From the NCBI GenBank assembly GCA_013151235.1, contig JAADIO010000016.1:36553-100552 (forward strand): 64,000 nucleotides of DNA. The letters are read 5' to 3'. Both the position numbers and the translations under genes were made by a program. The stretch is from Deltaproteobacteria bacterium. GTDB lineage: Bacteria; CG2-30-53-67. This document shows, one piece after another, positions 50,380 to 59,455 of this stretch. Below the pieces are notes generated by a model. The model did no database searches. It saw only the letters and a list, made by a program, of their open reading frames with translations, and was not told the origin of the DNA. How positions within the stretch are numbered: the first letter of the stretch is position 1; every line of letters begins with the position of its first letter.

Positions 50380-50940
50380 TCATCTCTCTTCTTCGCTGAA
50401 GACCTCCGCCCGGAAGATCCAGAAGCGTGTTCCTTCCCGCCAGGCGTCGGGGGGGAGCCCCGCCTTCATGCAGAGGTGCCGGAGGGTTTCTTCCCTGTCC
50501 CACCCCTGTTCCGGAGCGACCTGGGGCAGAAAGACCGCCCGCTTCCCCTCTTTTTCGAGGATGATCCCCTCTTCGCCGGGATGAAAACCGGAAGGTTCGG
50601 CGATCTCCTCCTTCGGGGTCAGTACGGAGATCTCGATTTTTATTCGGTCCAGTTCTTCCGGGGTTACGGGGAGAAAACGGTAATCCCTGGAGCAGGCGGA
50701 GACACTGTTTTCCATGACTGCCTGATAGAGCGGCCGAATCGGTTCAATGTAACCGATGCATCCTCGTAGCTGATCTTCTTCTTCGAGGGTGACGAAAACT
50801 CCGGCCGGTTCGCGGAGCCGTTCCGTCAGTTCTATTTCCGAAGGAGCGGAGATACTTTTTTCTCTTGTTCGGACAAAATGTTCCAGGGAAAACCGTGCCA
50901 GTCTCAGCAGGGTTGTTCTTTCCGATGCATCCAGATACAT
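50380..50940 (-). CDS. AMMECR1-domain protein (AmmeMemoRadiSam system protein A)
   Basis: 186 residues. PAGVFVTLEEEDQLRGCIGYIEP carries the invariant LRGCIGY motif; RFLPVTPEEL and IEISVLTP follow, and LPQVAPEQGWDREETLRHLC is the conserved C-terminal helix. In many anaerobes it is encoded with a Memo-like protein and a radical SAM protein; those are not adjacent here. Biochemical role unclear. Confidence 0.92.
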   Translation of the reverse strand: MYLDASERTTLLRLARFSLEHFVRTREKSISAPSEIELTERLREPAGVFVTLEEEDQLRGCIGYIEPIRPLYQAVMENSVSACSRDYRFLPVTPEELDRIKIEISVLTPKEEIAEPSGFHPGEEGIILEKEGKRAVFLPQVAPEQGWDREETLRHLCMKAGLPPDAWREGTRFWIFRAEVFSEEER

Positions 50941-50958
50941 GAGTCGGATCTTTCCGTT

Positions 50959-51459
50959 TCAGGTCGTTTGTGGAGGATCGTTTTGATCCCTGAAAAAATC
51001 TTCCGGCCGCAGTTGTTGAAGTTCGTTTTTAAATTTTTCCACTTCATCGTCGGTAATCGGCTTCCGGATGACGGGGCATTTGTCCATGACGGCATCGCTC
51101 ACGAAAATCGGAGCGTCCGTCCGGACGGCCAGGGCGATGGCATCACTCGGCCGCGAATCGATGGAATAATGCTTTGTGCCGTTCCACAGGTCAATGACGG
51201 CATAATAGGTGTTATCCTTCAGGTCGGATACGGTGATCTTTTCCAGATGCATGTCAATGGTCCGGATGATATTTGCCAGCAGGTCGTGGGTCATGGGACG
51301 GGGCGGTGGTTCGTCCTGGAGTTTGTAGACGATGGCATTTCCTTCATTGATGCCGATCCAGATCGGAATCAGCCGGGTACCTCCGACCTCTTCCAGGTAA
51401 ATCACATACTGGGCCGGGATGGGAATCAACATGAGGGAGAAGATCTTGAACTCTTTCAT
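50959..51459 (-). CDS. Bifunctional nuclease-family (DUF151) protein
   Basis: About 166 residues. VIYLEEVGGTRLIPIWIGINEGNAI is the BFN domain start; MTHDLLANIIRTI, NTYYAVIDL and SIDSRPSDAIALAVRTDAPIFV are conserved segments. The family has been linked to nuclease activity in plants. The ATG at 51459 (MKEFKIFSL) is chosen, with AAGGGG upstream; ATGs at 51489-51492 are alternatives. Confidence 0.9.
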   Translation of the reverse strand: MKEFKIFSLMLIPIPAQYVIYLEEVGGTRLIPIWIGINEGNAIVYKLQDEPPPRPMTHDLLANIIRTIDMHLEKITVSDLKDNTYYAVIDLWNGTKHYSIDSRPSDAIALAVRTDAPIFVSDAVMDKCPVIRKPITDDEVEKFKNELQQLRPEDFFRDQNDPPQTT

Positions 51460-51616
51460 GGGGAAGCCCCTTCTGGAAATTTCTTTCATCATACCAGAGG
51501 GGCTTACGATTTACAAGGGGCGACGGACGTTCGGAAATCAGGGGCCGGGGGGAGATTGGAACATTAAAAACGATCAAGAGTTAATCGCTTTTCGTTCAAG
51601 GCATGCCGAAGGAGGA

Positions 51617-52573
51617 TCAGCCTAAACGGTGTTTCGGAGACGCTCCCGCTTCTTCCCTGTACAGAATGAGGCGGGTCAGGGTTCGATTGACGGGTGTCGG
51701 GATCCCCCGTGTTTCACCACGATGGGCCAGCGCCCCGTTCAAGGCATCGATTTCGGTCCTCTTCCCGCGTTGGATATCCCGCAGCATGGAGGGGAAGTGG
51801 GAAGCCGTGGGAGGGATGAGGCGGGAGAAGAGGATTTCACGATATTCCTCCGGGGTTTCCCAATCAAGCTCTATTCCCTCCGCATCGGCGACGGCGAAGG
51901 CCTCCCGTATTATGTCGTACATCAGTCCCCTCGCGGCTTCCGATTCGAGGAGCTTCCCGTAGTTGACCCCGAGGACGGCGGCCGGGGCGTTCAATGCGGC
52001 GTTATAGAGGACCTTGCCCCAGATGAAGCGTTCAATCTTGCGGACGGCCCGGCAGGGGATTCCCGCACGGTCGATTGACCGGGCGATCTCCTCCGCCCGG
52101 TCAAAGGGAAAGGCGCTTTCCCGGACCGGGCCTATGGCCACGGCGTCGGCAATGACCGTGACCCTGACCGTCCCCGGTGCGGGGGTTTCCGCACCGAAGA
52201 TGACCCGTCCGCCCAGGGTACGGTCGGCGCCGACGGTTTCGGCGATCGTCTCGATGTTCCCCAGTCCGTTCTGGAGGGAAAGGACCGGCGTTCTGCCGGC
52301 GAGGGCGCGGATCTCCTCCATGGCGGCTGCCGTCTGGTAGGACTTTACGGTCAGGAGGATGATGTCGAAGGAGTTCTCCTTCGGAAACGTAGTCAAGGCC
52401 TTCAGGTTCCGGACGGTATGATCTCCCCAGATGCCGGTGATCTCGAGTCCTGCCTTGTTGATGGTTTTCATGTGAGGGGGACGCCCGACGAGGGTGACTT
52501 GGTGCCCGGCACGGGCCAGGAAGCCGCCGAAAACGGATCCGATGGCGCCGGCGCCCATAACGAGGATTCGCAA
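51617..52573 (-). CDS. panE: 2-dehydropantoate 2-reductase
   Basis: About 318 residues. Reduces ketopantoate to pantoate for coenzyme A. ILVMGAGAIGSVFGGFLARAG is the Rossmann motif, LTVKSYQT and LQNGLGN the cofactor/substrate segments, FIWGKVLYNAALNAPAAVLG has the catalytic Lys, and TEIDALNGA the late signature. TTG at 52573 follows AAGGAAGGGG; the longer frame from 52612 adds 13 charged residues. Confidence 0.9.
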   Translation of the reverse strand: MRILVMGAGAIGSVFGGFLARAGHQVTLVGRPPHMKTINKAGLEITGIWGDHTVRNLKALTTFPKENSFDIILLTVKSYQTAAAMEEIRALAGRTPVLSLQNGLGNIETIAETVGADRTLGGRVIFGAETPAPGTVRVTVIADAVAIGPVRESAFPFDRAEEIARSIDRAGIPCRAVRKIERFIWGKVLYNAALNAPAAVLGVNYGKLLESEAARGLMYDIIREAFAVADAEGIELDWETPEEYREILFSRLIPPTASHFPSMLRDIQRGKRTEIDALNGALAHRGETRGIPTPVNRTLTRLILYREEAGASPKHRLG

Positions 52574-52654
52574 GATTTCCCCCTTCCTTTCTCGTGGGTG
52601 ACGGTCTTTCACACGCAGGTGAGAGGTATTTCAAAAGGCGGCGGCCCGAAGGTT

Positions 52655-53023
52655 TCAGACAAAACGAATTTCTTTCATGGGATAGTGTTTCCGGTTCTTG
52701 GTCCAGAGGGCAAATCCGTAAAGCTTCGCTGTTGCGGCAATCAAGGCGTCGACAGTGTGTATGCCGTTGGACTTTGAATATTTCATCAGATAATGACCGG
52801 CCTGCTCGCCGATATCATCAGTGACCGGGACGGAAGTGAAGAGGTTGAAAAAGGCCGCTGTATTCTTTTCTTCACCCTTCCGGATTCCGGCGTAGACTTC
52901 CGCCTTGCTGAGCGGGGAATAGTGAATGAGTTTTCCTTTTTGGTAAAGTTTTTGCAGCTTGGAGACTATTTCTTTCCTGTTCCTGAGGTAATCTATGATT
53001 ACATCCGTATCGAGCAAGAGCAT
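52655..53023 (-). CDS. vapC: VapC-type PIN-domain toxin
   Basis: 122 residues. MLLLDTDVIIDYLRN, YSPLSKAEVYAGIR, GIHTVDALIAATAKLYG and LWTKNRKHYP give the four acidic positions and the fold of PIN toxins. It follows its antitoxin gene by two bases. Confidence 0.9.
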   Translation of the reverse strand: MLLLDTDVIIDYLRNRKEIVSKLQKLYQKGKLIHYSPLSKAEVYAGIRKGEEKNTAAFFNLFTSVPVTDDIGEQAGHYLMKYSKSNGIHTVDALIAATAKLYGFALWTKNRKHYPMKEIRFV

Positions 53024-53025
53024 CT

Positions 53026-53262
53026 TTATCCTCTAACGCGGTCATCCTCCCGGAGTAAACGGACATACTGATCGGTCTCGAAGGTCCGGTCTTCCCAAAG
53101 GCCTGCTGCGTCTTTCAGTATTTGAAGTCCTTCCTTCGGGGTTCGAAAGGTGGTACGGATGGCGTAGCGAATCAGGGCCGAAACGGATTGACGGCGTTTT
53201 TCCCCTATTTTTTGCAGGATCTCGAAATCCTCTTCTTCCAGATAGATCTGCGTCCTTTTCAT
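53026..53262 (-). CDS. vapB: Ribbon-helix-helix antitoxin
   Basis: 78 residues. MKRTQIYLEEEDFEILQKIGEKRR with SVSALIRYAIR is the CopG/VapB DNA-binding fold, and the acidic C-terminal half binds the toxin. GGAGGG lies before the ATG. A 7-bp-arm palindrome sits directly upstream. Confidence 0.87.
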   Translation of the reverse strand: MKRTQIYLEEEDFEILQKIGEKRRQSVSALIRYAIRTTFRTPKEGLQILKDAAGLWEDRTFETDQYVRLLREDDRVRG

Positions 53263-53274
53263 TATTCCCTCCGG

Positions 53275-53295
53275 TGATGTATATATAGTACATCA
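53275..53295. promoter_or_regulatory. Palindromic operator of the leftward vapBC
   Basis: TGATGTA and TACATCA flank TATATAG (53275-53295), 13 bases upstream of the antitoxin ATG. Typical of autoregulation by a ribbon-helix-helix antitoxin. Confidence 0.6.
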
Positions 53296-53379
53296 TGGAA
53301 CCGAAATGTCAACCCGGAAGTCTAACGCAGACGTAAACGGAAGGAAACGGTTTTGTGAAATGTTGAGACCTGACCCTGC

Positions 53380-54306
53380 CTATTGTTCTTCTGAAAGGAA
53401 TTTCTCCGCGTCCATCGCGGCCTTGCATCCCATCCCGGCAGCAATGACCGCCTGCTTGTAGACAGGGTCCGCCACGTCGCCGGCGGCGAAGACACCGGGA
53501 ACGCTTGTGCGGCTTCCTCCGTGCAGGACGATGTACCCCTGTTTGTCCAGCTCAACCTGCCCCTCGAAGATCTTCGTGTTCGGTACATGCCCGATGGCGA
53601 TGAAGACCCCTTCGCAGGGAAGGTCCGAGACCTCGCCGGTCTTGACGTTCTTCAGGCGTACGCCGGTGACCCGTCCTTCCTCTTCGCCTAAGATCTCTTC
53701 TACGACGGAGTCCCAGGCGAAGGCGATCTTGTCGTTTCTGAAGACCCGGTCCTGCATCGCCTTGCTCGCCCGCAGTTCATCGCGCCGATGGATGATCGTG
53801 ACTTTCGTGGCGAAACGGGTGAGAAAGTCGGCTTCCTCGATGGCGGTGTCACCGCCTCCGACGACGGCGATCTCCTTGTCCCGGAAGAAAAACCCGTCGC
53901 AGGTCGCGCAGGCCGAGACACCCCGCCCCATCATTTTCTGTTCCGAAGGGATCCCTAAGAAACGGGCCGAGGCGCCGCCGGCGATGATGACCGTCCTTGC
54001 GGTAATGACTTCGCTGTTGTCGAGGTGGATCGAAAAGGGATGCTTCGAGAAATCGACGGATACGACCTGTGCGCCGAGGATCTCCGTCCCGAAACGGACA
54101 GCCTGTTTCTTCATCTCCTCCATCAGGGCCGGTCCCATGACGCCGTCCGGGAAACCGGGGAAATTTTCCACCTCGGTGGTGATGGTCAACTGTCCCCCGG
54201 GTTGATGTCCCTCTATGACGAGGGGGGAGAGGCCGCTCCGGGCGTTATAGATGGCGGCGGTGAGACCGGCCGGTCCGGACCCTATTATGACGACATTTCT
54301 GGGCAT
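53380..54306 (-). CDS. trxB: Thioredoxin reductase
   Basis: 308 residues. FAD motif IIGSGPAGLTAAIYNARS, redox motif ACATCDGFFF, NADPH motif VVGGGDTAIEEADFL, and the C-terminal FAD segment GVFAAGDVAD. Moves electrons from NADPH to thioredoxin. GGAGG lies six bases before the ATG. The open frame continues far upstream but without homology. Confidence 0.95.
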   Translation of the reverse strand: MPRNVVIIGSGPAGLTAAIYNARSGLSPLVIEGHQPGGQLTITTEVENFPGFPDGVMGPALMEEMKKQAVRFGTEILGAQVVSVDFSKHPFSIHLDNSEVITARTVIIAGGASARFLGIPSEQKMMGRGVSACATCDGFFFRDKEIAVVGGGDTAIEEADFLTRFATKVTIIHRRDELRASKAMQDRVFRNDKIAFAWDSVVEEILGEEEGRVTGVRLKNVKTGEVSDLPCEGVFIAIGHVPNTKIFEGQVELDKQGYIVLHGGSRTSVPGVFAAGDVADPVYKQAVIAAGMGCKAAMDAEKFLSEEQ

Positions 54307-54362
54307 TTCGCACCTCCTTAATTTTCCTGTGTCTCGGGATTCAAGAACCCGGATTTTAATCG

Positions 54363-55688
54363 TCATCGCGGGTTTTGTAAAGCCCTTTTCATGACGGCCT
54401 GGTTCAGGCGATTTGCCGCCTCTTTGACCTTCCGGTAACCTTCGGGGTTCCGGCAGCAACAGAGGTGCTTGTTGTGAAGCAGCGGCTCGGTCCGGATCGC
54501 CGGATATTTGCGGGCGGTTGTCTCGAAATCGGGGGTCCCCGGAACCGGGGAATAGGTGGCGAGATAAGAACGTATCCCGGCCTCGTGAACCATGTGCAGG
54601 GTCTCGATTACCGCCTCGTCCGGTTGACTCGGCACGCCGTATAGGACGTAGGCGCCCAATTCCTCCTGGGTGAAACCGGCGGAATGGAGGAGGCGCACGG
54701 CCCGCCGGAATGCGTCGTTTGAGACCTTTGCCGATGAATGCTTTTTCTGGAAGGAGGGACTGCTGCTCTCCAGACCGAGACGGATCGTTTTGAATCCGCT
54801 GCGGAAGAGAAGACCGGCTGTCTTTTTCGTGACCGCCCCGGCGTGGATTGCGTTTGGAAGATGAAATCGCAGATTGAGCCCTGTCCGTATGATCCCCTCC
54901 AGGATCGGGTGGAGATGGGTCCCGACCCGGACCAGGAGGGCGTCGTCGAAGAAGGCGAAGTCCCGCACCTTGTGTTGTTTCACGTAGTCTGTAATGGCCG
55001 CGACGACCTTGTCGGGGTCTTCCTGTACAAACCGGGGGTAGAGCCGGGAAACAGCGCAGTAACTGCAGGCAAAAGGGCATCCCCGCGAGGTAATCAGGGG
55101 GATGCTGCGCACTTGTTCGTAGAAGGAGAAATCGGGAAAGGGGAGAAGAGCCGGCAGTGGACCGCTCCGGAGGATTCCCTGCAGCCTTGCCAGGATGTGT
55201 TCAGAATCTTTTTCGGGGAAGAAGAGATCGGCGCCCGAGTATTGCCGGGCATGGTCCGGGCAGAGGGTGACGTAATTGCCTCCCAGCCCGATCGGGACGC
55301 CGGGGTGGGTATCGCGGACGATTTCAATCACCCGGTGCGCTCCGGGATACCAGTAGGTCATGAGACAGGTGACGAGAACGAGGTCGGGGCGGCCGAAGCC
55401 GGTCAGCTCCGCCCGGAATCTTTCATCGTCCATGCCGAACCGCCTGAAGGAGCGGGGGATTCCGTGCAGCGGCGGCGGGGAGTCGACCGCCCGGCCGGGG
55501 ATCTTCCCGGTGGCGAACCGTTTGTCCTGTGCCCCGAGGGCGGCCCGGTCCACGCAGTCGATCAGTCCGACCTCATGCCCCGCCCGCTTCAGCGCCGTCC
55601 CGATCATGAGGAGTCCCAGCGGCTTGATCCAGAAATCGTATGCGGCGAAGTCCGTGATCCATGGATGAATGAGGAGGATCTTCTTCAT
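54363..55688 (-). CDS. B12-binding radical SAM protein
   Basis: About 441 residues. An N-terminal B12-binding-like domain (ILLIHPWITDFAAYDFWIKPLGLLMIG, GHEVGLIDC, GGNYVTLCPDHA) and a radical SAM domain with ITSRGCPFACSYC (CxxxCxxC), FAFFDDALLV and IRLGLESSS. The cysteine run HLCCCRNPEGYR near the C-terminus is unusual. This group includes methyltransferase-like and unknown enzymes; substrate not known. It diverges from the DUF4416 gene, often found with such enzymes. AAGGAA precedes the ATG. Confidence 0.87.
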   Translation of the reverse strand: MKKILLIHPWITDFAAYDFWIKPLGLLMIGTALKRAGHEVGLIDCVDRAALGAQDKRFATGKIPGRAVDSPPPLHGIPRSFRRFGMDDERFRAELTGFGRPDLVLVTCLMTYWYPGAHRVIEIVRDTHPGVPIGLGGNYVTLCPDHARQYSGADLFFPEKDSEHILARLQGILRSGPLPALLPFPDFSFYEQVRSIPLITSRGCPFACSYCAVSRLYPRFVQEDPDKVVAAITDYVKQHKVRDFAFFDDALLVRVGTHLHPILEGIIRTGLNLRFHLPNAIHAGAVTKKTAGLLFRSGFKTIRLGLESSSPSFQKKHSSAKVSNDAFRRAVRLLHSAGFTQEELGAYVLYGVPSQPDEAVIETLHMVHEAGIRSYLATYSPVPGTPDFETTARKYPAIRTEPLLHNKHLCCCRNPEGYRKVKEAANRLNQAVMKRALQNPR

Positions 55689-55803
55689 CTTGATTCCTTG
55701 CGGCCCTTCCGATAAGATGCCGTTGTCTTTCATAGGTGATTCCCGGCAGGGTCGGGGACCGCCTGTGCAAAACAGTGTAGAACGATCGATCAGGAGAATC
55801 AAC

Positions 55804-56355
55804 ATGGGAGTGCCGAAAGATCCGGGTCCGGTCATGCTCTTCGCCGGTATGCTTTCCGGGGATCCCGGCCTCATGGACGACGTGGAAAAGAACTTGGCAG
55901 AGAAGTACGGTGGGATCCATTACCGGAGCGAGGATCTTCCATGGAACTATACGACCTATTATCGTAAGGAACTGGGCGAAGGAATACGGCGGCGTTTCAT
56001 CTTCTTCCGTGACCTGATCGTCCCGGACGAGATTGTCGGGATCAAGCTCGAAACCAACAGAATAGAGGGGCGTTATCTTCGTGACGAAGGGGGAGAACCC
56101 CTCCGGCGGATCAACCTCGATCCCGGTTACCTTGATCCCGCCAAGGTTGTCCTGGTCTCCACAAAGGATTTCTCACACAGGATCTATCTCGGATCCGGGA
56201 TCTATGGCGAGCTGACCCTGACCAACATAGGCGGCGTATTCCGGCCGCTGCCCTATACCTACCCGGACTATCGTGCGGAGGAGACCCTCCGGATTTTCAA
56301 TTCTATAAGGGGTGATTCGGTTTTGTTGCGCCGGAGAAGCAGGACTTCCGCCTGA
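55804..56355 (+). CDS. DUF4416 family protein
   Basis: About 183 residues. PVMLFAGMLSGDPGLMD, YRSEDLPWNYTTYYRKELG and LDPGYLDPAKVVLVSTKDFSHRIYL are characteristic of this uncharacterised family found in Deltaproteobacteria and related anaerobes. No signal peptide. GGAG precedes the ATG. Confidence 0.9.
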   Translation: MGVPKDPGPVMLFAGMLSGDPGLMDDVEKNLAEKYGGIHYRSEDLPWNYTTYYRKELGEGIRRRFIFFRDLIVPDEIVGIKLETNRIEGRYLRDEGGEPLRRINLDPGYLDPAKVVLVSTKDFSHRIYLGSGIYGELTLTNIGGVFRPLPYTYPDYRAEETLRIFNSIRGDSVLLRRRSRTSA

Positions 56356-56553
56356 ATTGCATTGATTTTTGTCCGGCAATATGCTAATTAACACTTTCAT
56401 CCAGTCCATTGCCTTGCAGGGGGATAAACGGTTCGGTATATTCCGGTCGGATTGCCGATCCCACAACTGTTTTGGAATATGCCTGTTCACAATGGATATT
56501 AATCGCCGAATCGAAATATAAAGATTTCTCTTTCTATATAGAAAATCATACTT
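56356..56553. other. Intergenic region
   Basis: About 200 AT-rich bases before the aminotransferase gene. AT-rich promoter-like sequence is present near 56490-56540, but no clear consensus boxes can be chosen. Confidence 0.35.
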
Positions 56554-57705
56554 ATGACTGTAATGAAAGTTCCGCTTCTGGATCTGAAGGAGCAGTATCG
56601 TTCCTGCAGGGATGAACTCCTGCCGGAACTGGAGCGGCTCTTCGATTCTCAGCTCTTCATCCTGGGGCAATCTGTCCGGGAGTTTGAAGATGAGATTGCC
56701 TCCTATTGTCATGTGCCCCATGGGATTGGTGTCGCCTCCGGCTCCGATGCCCTGCTCCTCTCTCTCATGGCCCTGGAGGCCGGTCCGGGGGATGAGGTCA
56801 TTACCACCCCCTATACCTTCTTCTCCACGGCAAGTGCAATCACGCGCCTCGGGGCGCGGCCTGTCTTTGTTGATATCGATCCCGTTACATACAATATCGA
56901 CCCCGCTGCGATCGAGGATAAGGTCACTTCCAGGACACGGGGCATACTGCCGGTCCACCTCTACGGCCAGGTGGCAGGGATGGAGCGAATCAGTTCAATT
57001 GCGTCGAAGTATCATCTCTTCGTCGTTGAAGATGCCGCACAAGCAATCGGTGCGGAATACGGAGGGAAACGTGCCGGAGCGTTGGGGGATGCCGGGTGTC
57101 TGTCCTTCTTCCCTTCAAAGAACCTGGGTGGTTTCGGAGACGGGGGGATGGTCGTGACCGACGATGCGGGACTGGCCGAAAAGATAAGTATCCTCCGCGT
57201 CCATGGTATGAAACCGAAATATGTACACAAATATGTCGGGATTAACAGCCGGCTCGATGCCCTCCAGGCGGTGGTGCTGTCGGTCAAGCTCAAGCGGCTG
57301 GATGCCTGCCATGAAGCGCGCCTGAGACATGCCGGGTATTACTTGGAACTCTTCAAGAGTGCGGGACTGGTGCGAAGCGGCGATGTCGTGCCGCCGCAGG
57401 ATCGTCACGGCGGTGATCCCGCCTTCCGTCATGTCTATAACCAGTATGTGATACGAGCCCGGAAGCGGGATGCCCTCCGAGAGTATCTCTTGCAAGGAGG
57501 GGTCGGCACGGAGGTCTACTACCCGATCCCGTTGCACCTACAGGAATGCTTCGCCGGTCTCGGCTATCGTGAGGGGGACTTTCCCGAGGCGGAGCGGGCG
57601 GCGCGGGAGACGCTGGCCCTTCCCGTCTACCCGGAACTGACGGGGGAGATGCAGGAATACGTTGTCGAGCGGATCGCCTCATTTTATCGAGGGCGCCGTC
57701 CCTGA
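56554..57705 (+). CDS. DegT/DnrJ/EryC1/StrS sugar aminotransferase
   Basis: 383 residues. [20 protein letters not shown] is the family N-terminus, [15 protein letters not shown] binds the PLP phosphate, [13 protein letters not shown] has the PLP Asp, and [19 protein letters not shown] holds the PLP lysine. Transfers an amino group to a keto nucleotide-sugar. With rfbC and two Wzz-like proteins it marks a surface-polysaccharide region. Confidence 0.93.
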   Translation: MTVMKVPLLDLKEQYRSCRDELLPELERLFDSQLFILGQSVREFEDEIASYCHVPHGIGVASGSDALLLSLMALEAGPGDEVITTPYTFFSTASAITRLGARPVFVDIDPVTYNIDPAAIEDKVTSRTRGILPVHLYGQVAGMERISSIASKYHLFVVEDAAQAIGAEYGGKRAGALGDAGCLSFFPSKNLGGFGDGGMVVTDDAGLAEKISILRVHGMKPKYVHKYVGINSRLDALQAVVLSVKLKRLDACHEARLRHAGYYLELFKSAGLVRSGDVVPPQDRHGGDPAFRHVYNQYVIRARKRDALREYLLQGGVGTEVYYPIPLHLQECFAGLGYREGDFPEAERAARETLALPVYPELTGEMQEYVVERIASFYRGRRP

Positions 57706-57995
57706 CGAAGGGGTAAGATTATTTCCCTTCCGACCTTCTCCCCTTTGCAAAGGGGAGCACGGATATTACTCCCTTTTCCAAAAGGGAGTGCACATATTCC
57801 CCCCCTTTTCCAAAGGGGGGCTAGGGGGGATTCGGACCCCGCCGAACCACGTACAGCAGGGGCTGTAGCGCCGGGGTTTATCCCCGGCGAAGAGAGATCC
57901 TCCCGGCGGGGCCGGGGGAGAAGAGCCAAGAGCAGACTTGACCCCTTTGCGGTGTGTAACCGAGAGGGCGGAGCTGTATCAACCGGCAGGCCGGA
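57706..57995. repeat. Run of palindromes and G-run repeat copy B
   Basis: Three successive palindromes: CTCCCC-TTTGCAAA-GGGGAG (57738-57757), ACTCCCTTTT-CC-AAAAGGGAGT (57768-57789) and the C7/G6 palindrome 57799-57820, which runs into the shared AAAGGGGGGCTAGGGGGGATT repeat. A further hairpin, GCCGGGG-TTTAT-CCCCGGC, lies near 57867-57885. No gene seen. Confidence 0.65.
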
Positions 57996-58418
57996 ATGAA
58001 GAGATCACGAATTCGGATACCCCCTGAGTCAGTGTTGCATCGAATCGGGGAGAAGTACGATCTCAAACTGATTCTCCTGTTCGGTTCTCAGGTTACCGGC
58101 AGGGTGCATGAGATGAGCGATATTGATATTGCCGTTCGAACCCGGTCAGGCAAGGGGGTCAAATTCGCCGATCTCCTCGATCTTACGGCCGATCTTACAG
58201 GACTCTTTGAGAAGGATGTGGACCTTTCCGTCCTGGATCATGCCGATCCGCTCTTCCTCTATAATGTTGTGGAAGGAGCGCGACTTTTGTGCGGAGAAGA
58301 GAAGGACTTTGACGCATTACGTTTGAAGGCCTTCAAAAAATACCAGGATTTTCGTCCCATTCTTGAACTGGAACGGCAATTTCTCTTGAAGGAATATAAC
58401 GCGGGAGTAATGCCATGA
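57996..58418 (+). CDS. mntA: MNT-type nucleotidyltransferase antitoxin
   Basis: 140 residues. LLFGSQVTGRVHEMSDIDIAV is the minimal nucleotidyltransferase motif G-S-x(10)-D-x-D. In HEPN/MNT pairs this enzyme AMPylates the HEPN toxin and silences it. Overlaps the HEPN gene by 4 bases. Confidence 0.9.
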   Translation: MKRSRIRIPPESVLHRIGEKYDLKLILLFGSQVTGRVHEMSDIDIAVRTRSGKGVKFADLLDLTADLTGLFEKDVDLSVLDHADPLFLYNVVEGARLLCGEEKDFDALRLKAFKKYQDFRPILELERQFLLKEYNAGVMP

Positions 58419-58864
58419 TTGATCCGGCAATGGTGCACCGGAAGCTTTCTCTGATTACCACGGACCTGAAGAGATTAAAGGATCTGGTCGCGAGAACCCG
58501 GGAGGCGCTTCTTTCGGACGAAATTGGTCTGGCCGCTGCAGAACGTTATCTCGAAAGGGTCATCGGCCGGATGATCGATATCAACTATCACCTGATTACC
58601 TCGGAAGGGGAACCGCCGCCGAAGGACTATTATCTCTCATTTGTCCAGTTATCAATAAAACCCGCCATCCTTGACAAGCAATTTGCCGAAGAAATAGCAA
58701 ACGCCGCGGGTCTTCGTAATCGCATCGTCCACGAGTATGACGATATCGATCCCGGCCTCACCATTGAAGGGATGCGTGCGGCCGTGAGGGATATCCCGCT
58801 TTATGCCGGAGCGGTTCTGAAATATTTGGAAAAGCGGCGAAAGGATCGGGATCCGGCTGAATAA
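58415..58864 (+). CDS. hepT: HEPN-domain toxin (HepT-like)
   Basis: 149 residues, helical. GLRNRIVHEYDDID carries the RNxxxHxY catalytic motif of HEPN ribonucleases, with the Tyr that MNT partners modify. DYYLSFVQLSIKP and VIGRMIDINYHLI are typical HepT segments. Confidence 0.9.
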   Translation: MIDPAMVHRKLSLITTDLKRLKDLVARTREALLSDEIGLAAAERYLERVIGRMIDINYHLITSEGEPPPKDYYLSFVQLSIKPAILDKQFAEEIANAAGLRNRIVHEYDDIDPGLTIEGMRAAVRDIPLYAGAVLKYLEKRRKDRDPAE

Positions 58865-58885
58865 TCATTGACGGGAAAGGGAACG

Positions 58886-59455
58886 ATGCTGACCATTAAG
58901 ACACCCCTCGACGGTCTGTTGCTGATCGAACCGAAGGTCTTCGGTGATGACCGGGGGTTCTTTCTCGAAACCTATGAAAAAAAACGCTATGGCGAAGCCG
59001 GTATCTCCGATGAATTTGTCCAGGACAACCTCTCTTTTTCGCAGCATGGAGTCCTCCGGGGACTCCACTATCAGAAACCGAACAGCCAGGGCAAGCTGGT
59101 CTATGTTCTGCGGGGCGAGGTCTTTGACGTGGCCGTCGATATCCGGGCCGGTTCTCCCACCTTCGGCCAATGGTACGGCGTCACCCTCTCCTCCGAAAAC
59201 CGTCGGCAGCTATGGGTCCCGGCAGGATTCGCACACGGTTTCTGCGTTACCGGGGAGGCGGCACTCTTCGCGTACAAATGCACGGACTATTATGCCCCGC
59301 AAAGCGAAGTGACGATCCGCTGGGACGATCCCGCAATCGGTATCGACTGGCCGGTGAAGGACCCAGTTATCTCGGAGAAGGATGCAAAGGGGATTCTGCT
59401 TGGGGAGATGGAAGAATCCCTTCTTTTTCGCGTGCAGGATTTAAGGAGAAGCTGA
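58886..59455 (+). CDS. rfbC: dTDP-4-dehydrorhamnose 3,5-epimerase
   Basis: About 189 residues. LIEPKVFGDDRGFFLETY, VQDNLSFSQHGVLRGLHYQ (catalytic His), LWVPAGFAHGFCV and YKCTDYYAP are the cupin signatures. Makes dTDP-4-keto-L-rhamnose for surface polysaccharide. rfbA, B and D are not in the window. The ATG at 58886 has GGGAAAGGG upstream. The stop is directly followed by the next ATG. Confidence 0.95.
   Translation: MLTIKTPLDGLLLIEPKVFGDDRGFFLETYEKKRYGEAGISDEFVQDNLSFSQHGVLRGLHYQKPNSQGKLVYVLRGEVFDVAVDIRAGSPTFGQWYGVTLSSENRRQLWVPAGFAHGFCVTGEAALFAYKCTDYYAPQSEVTIRWDDPAIGIDWPVKDPVISEKDAKGILLGEMEESLLFRVQDLRRS

Noticed and set aside
54307-55080. N-terminal extension of the thioredoxin reductase frame
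   Set aside because: The open frame continues upstream but overlaps the radical SAM gene, has no homology, and the GGAGG site fixes the start at 54306.
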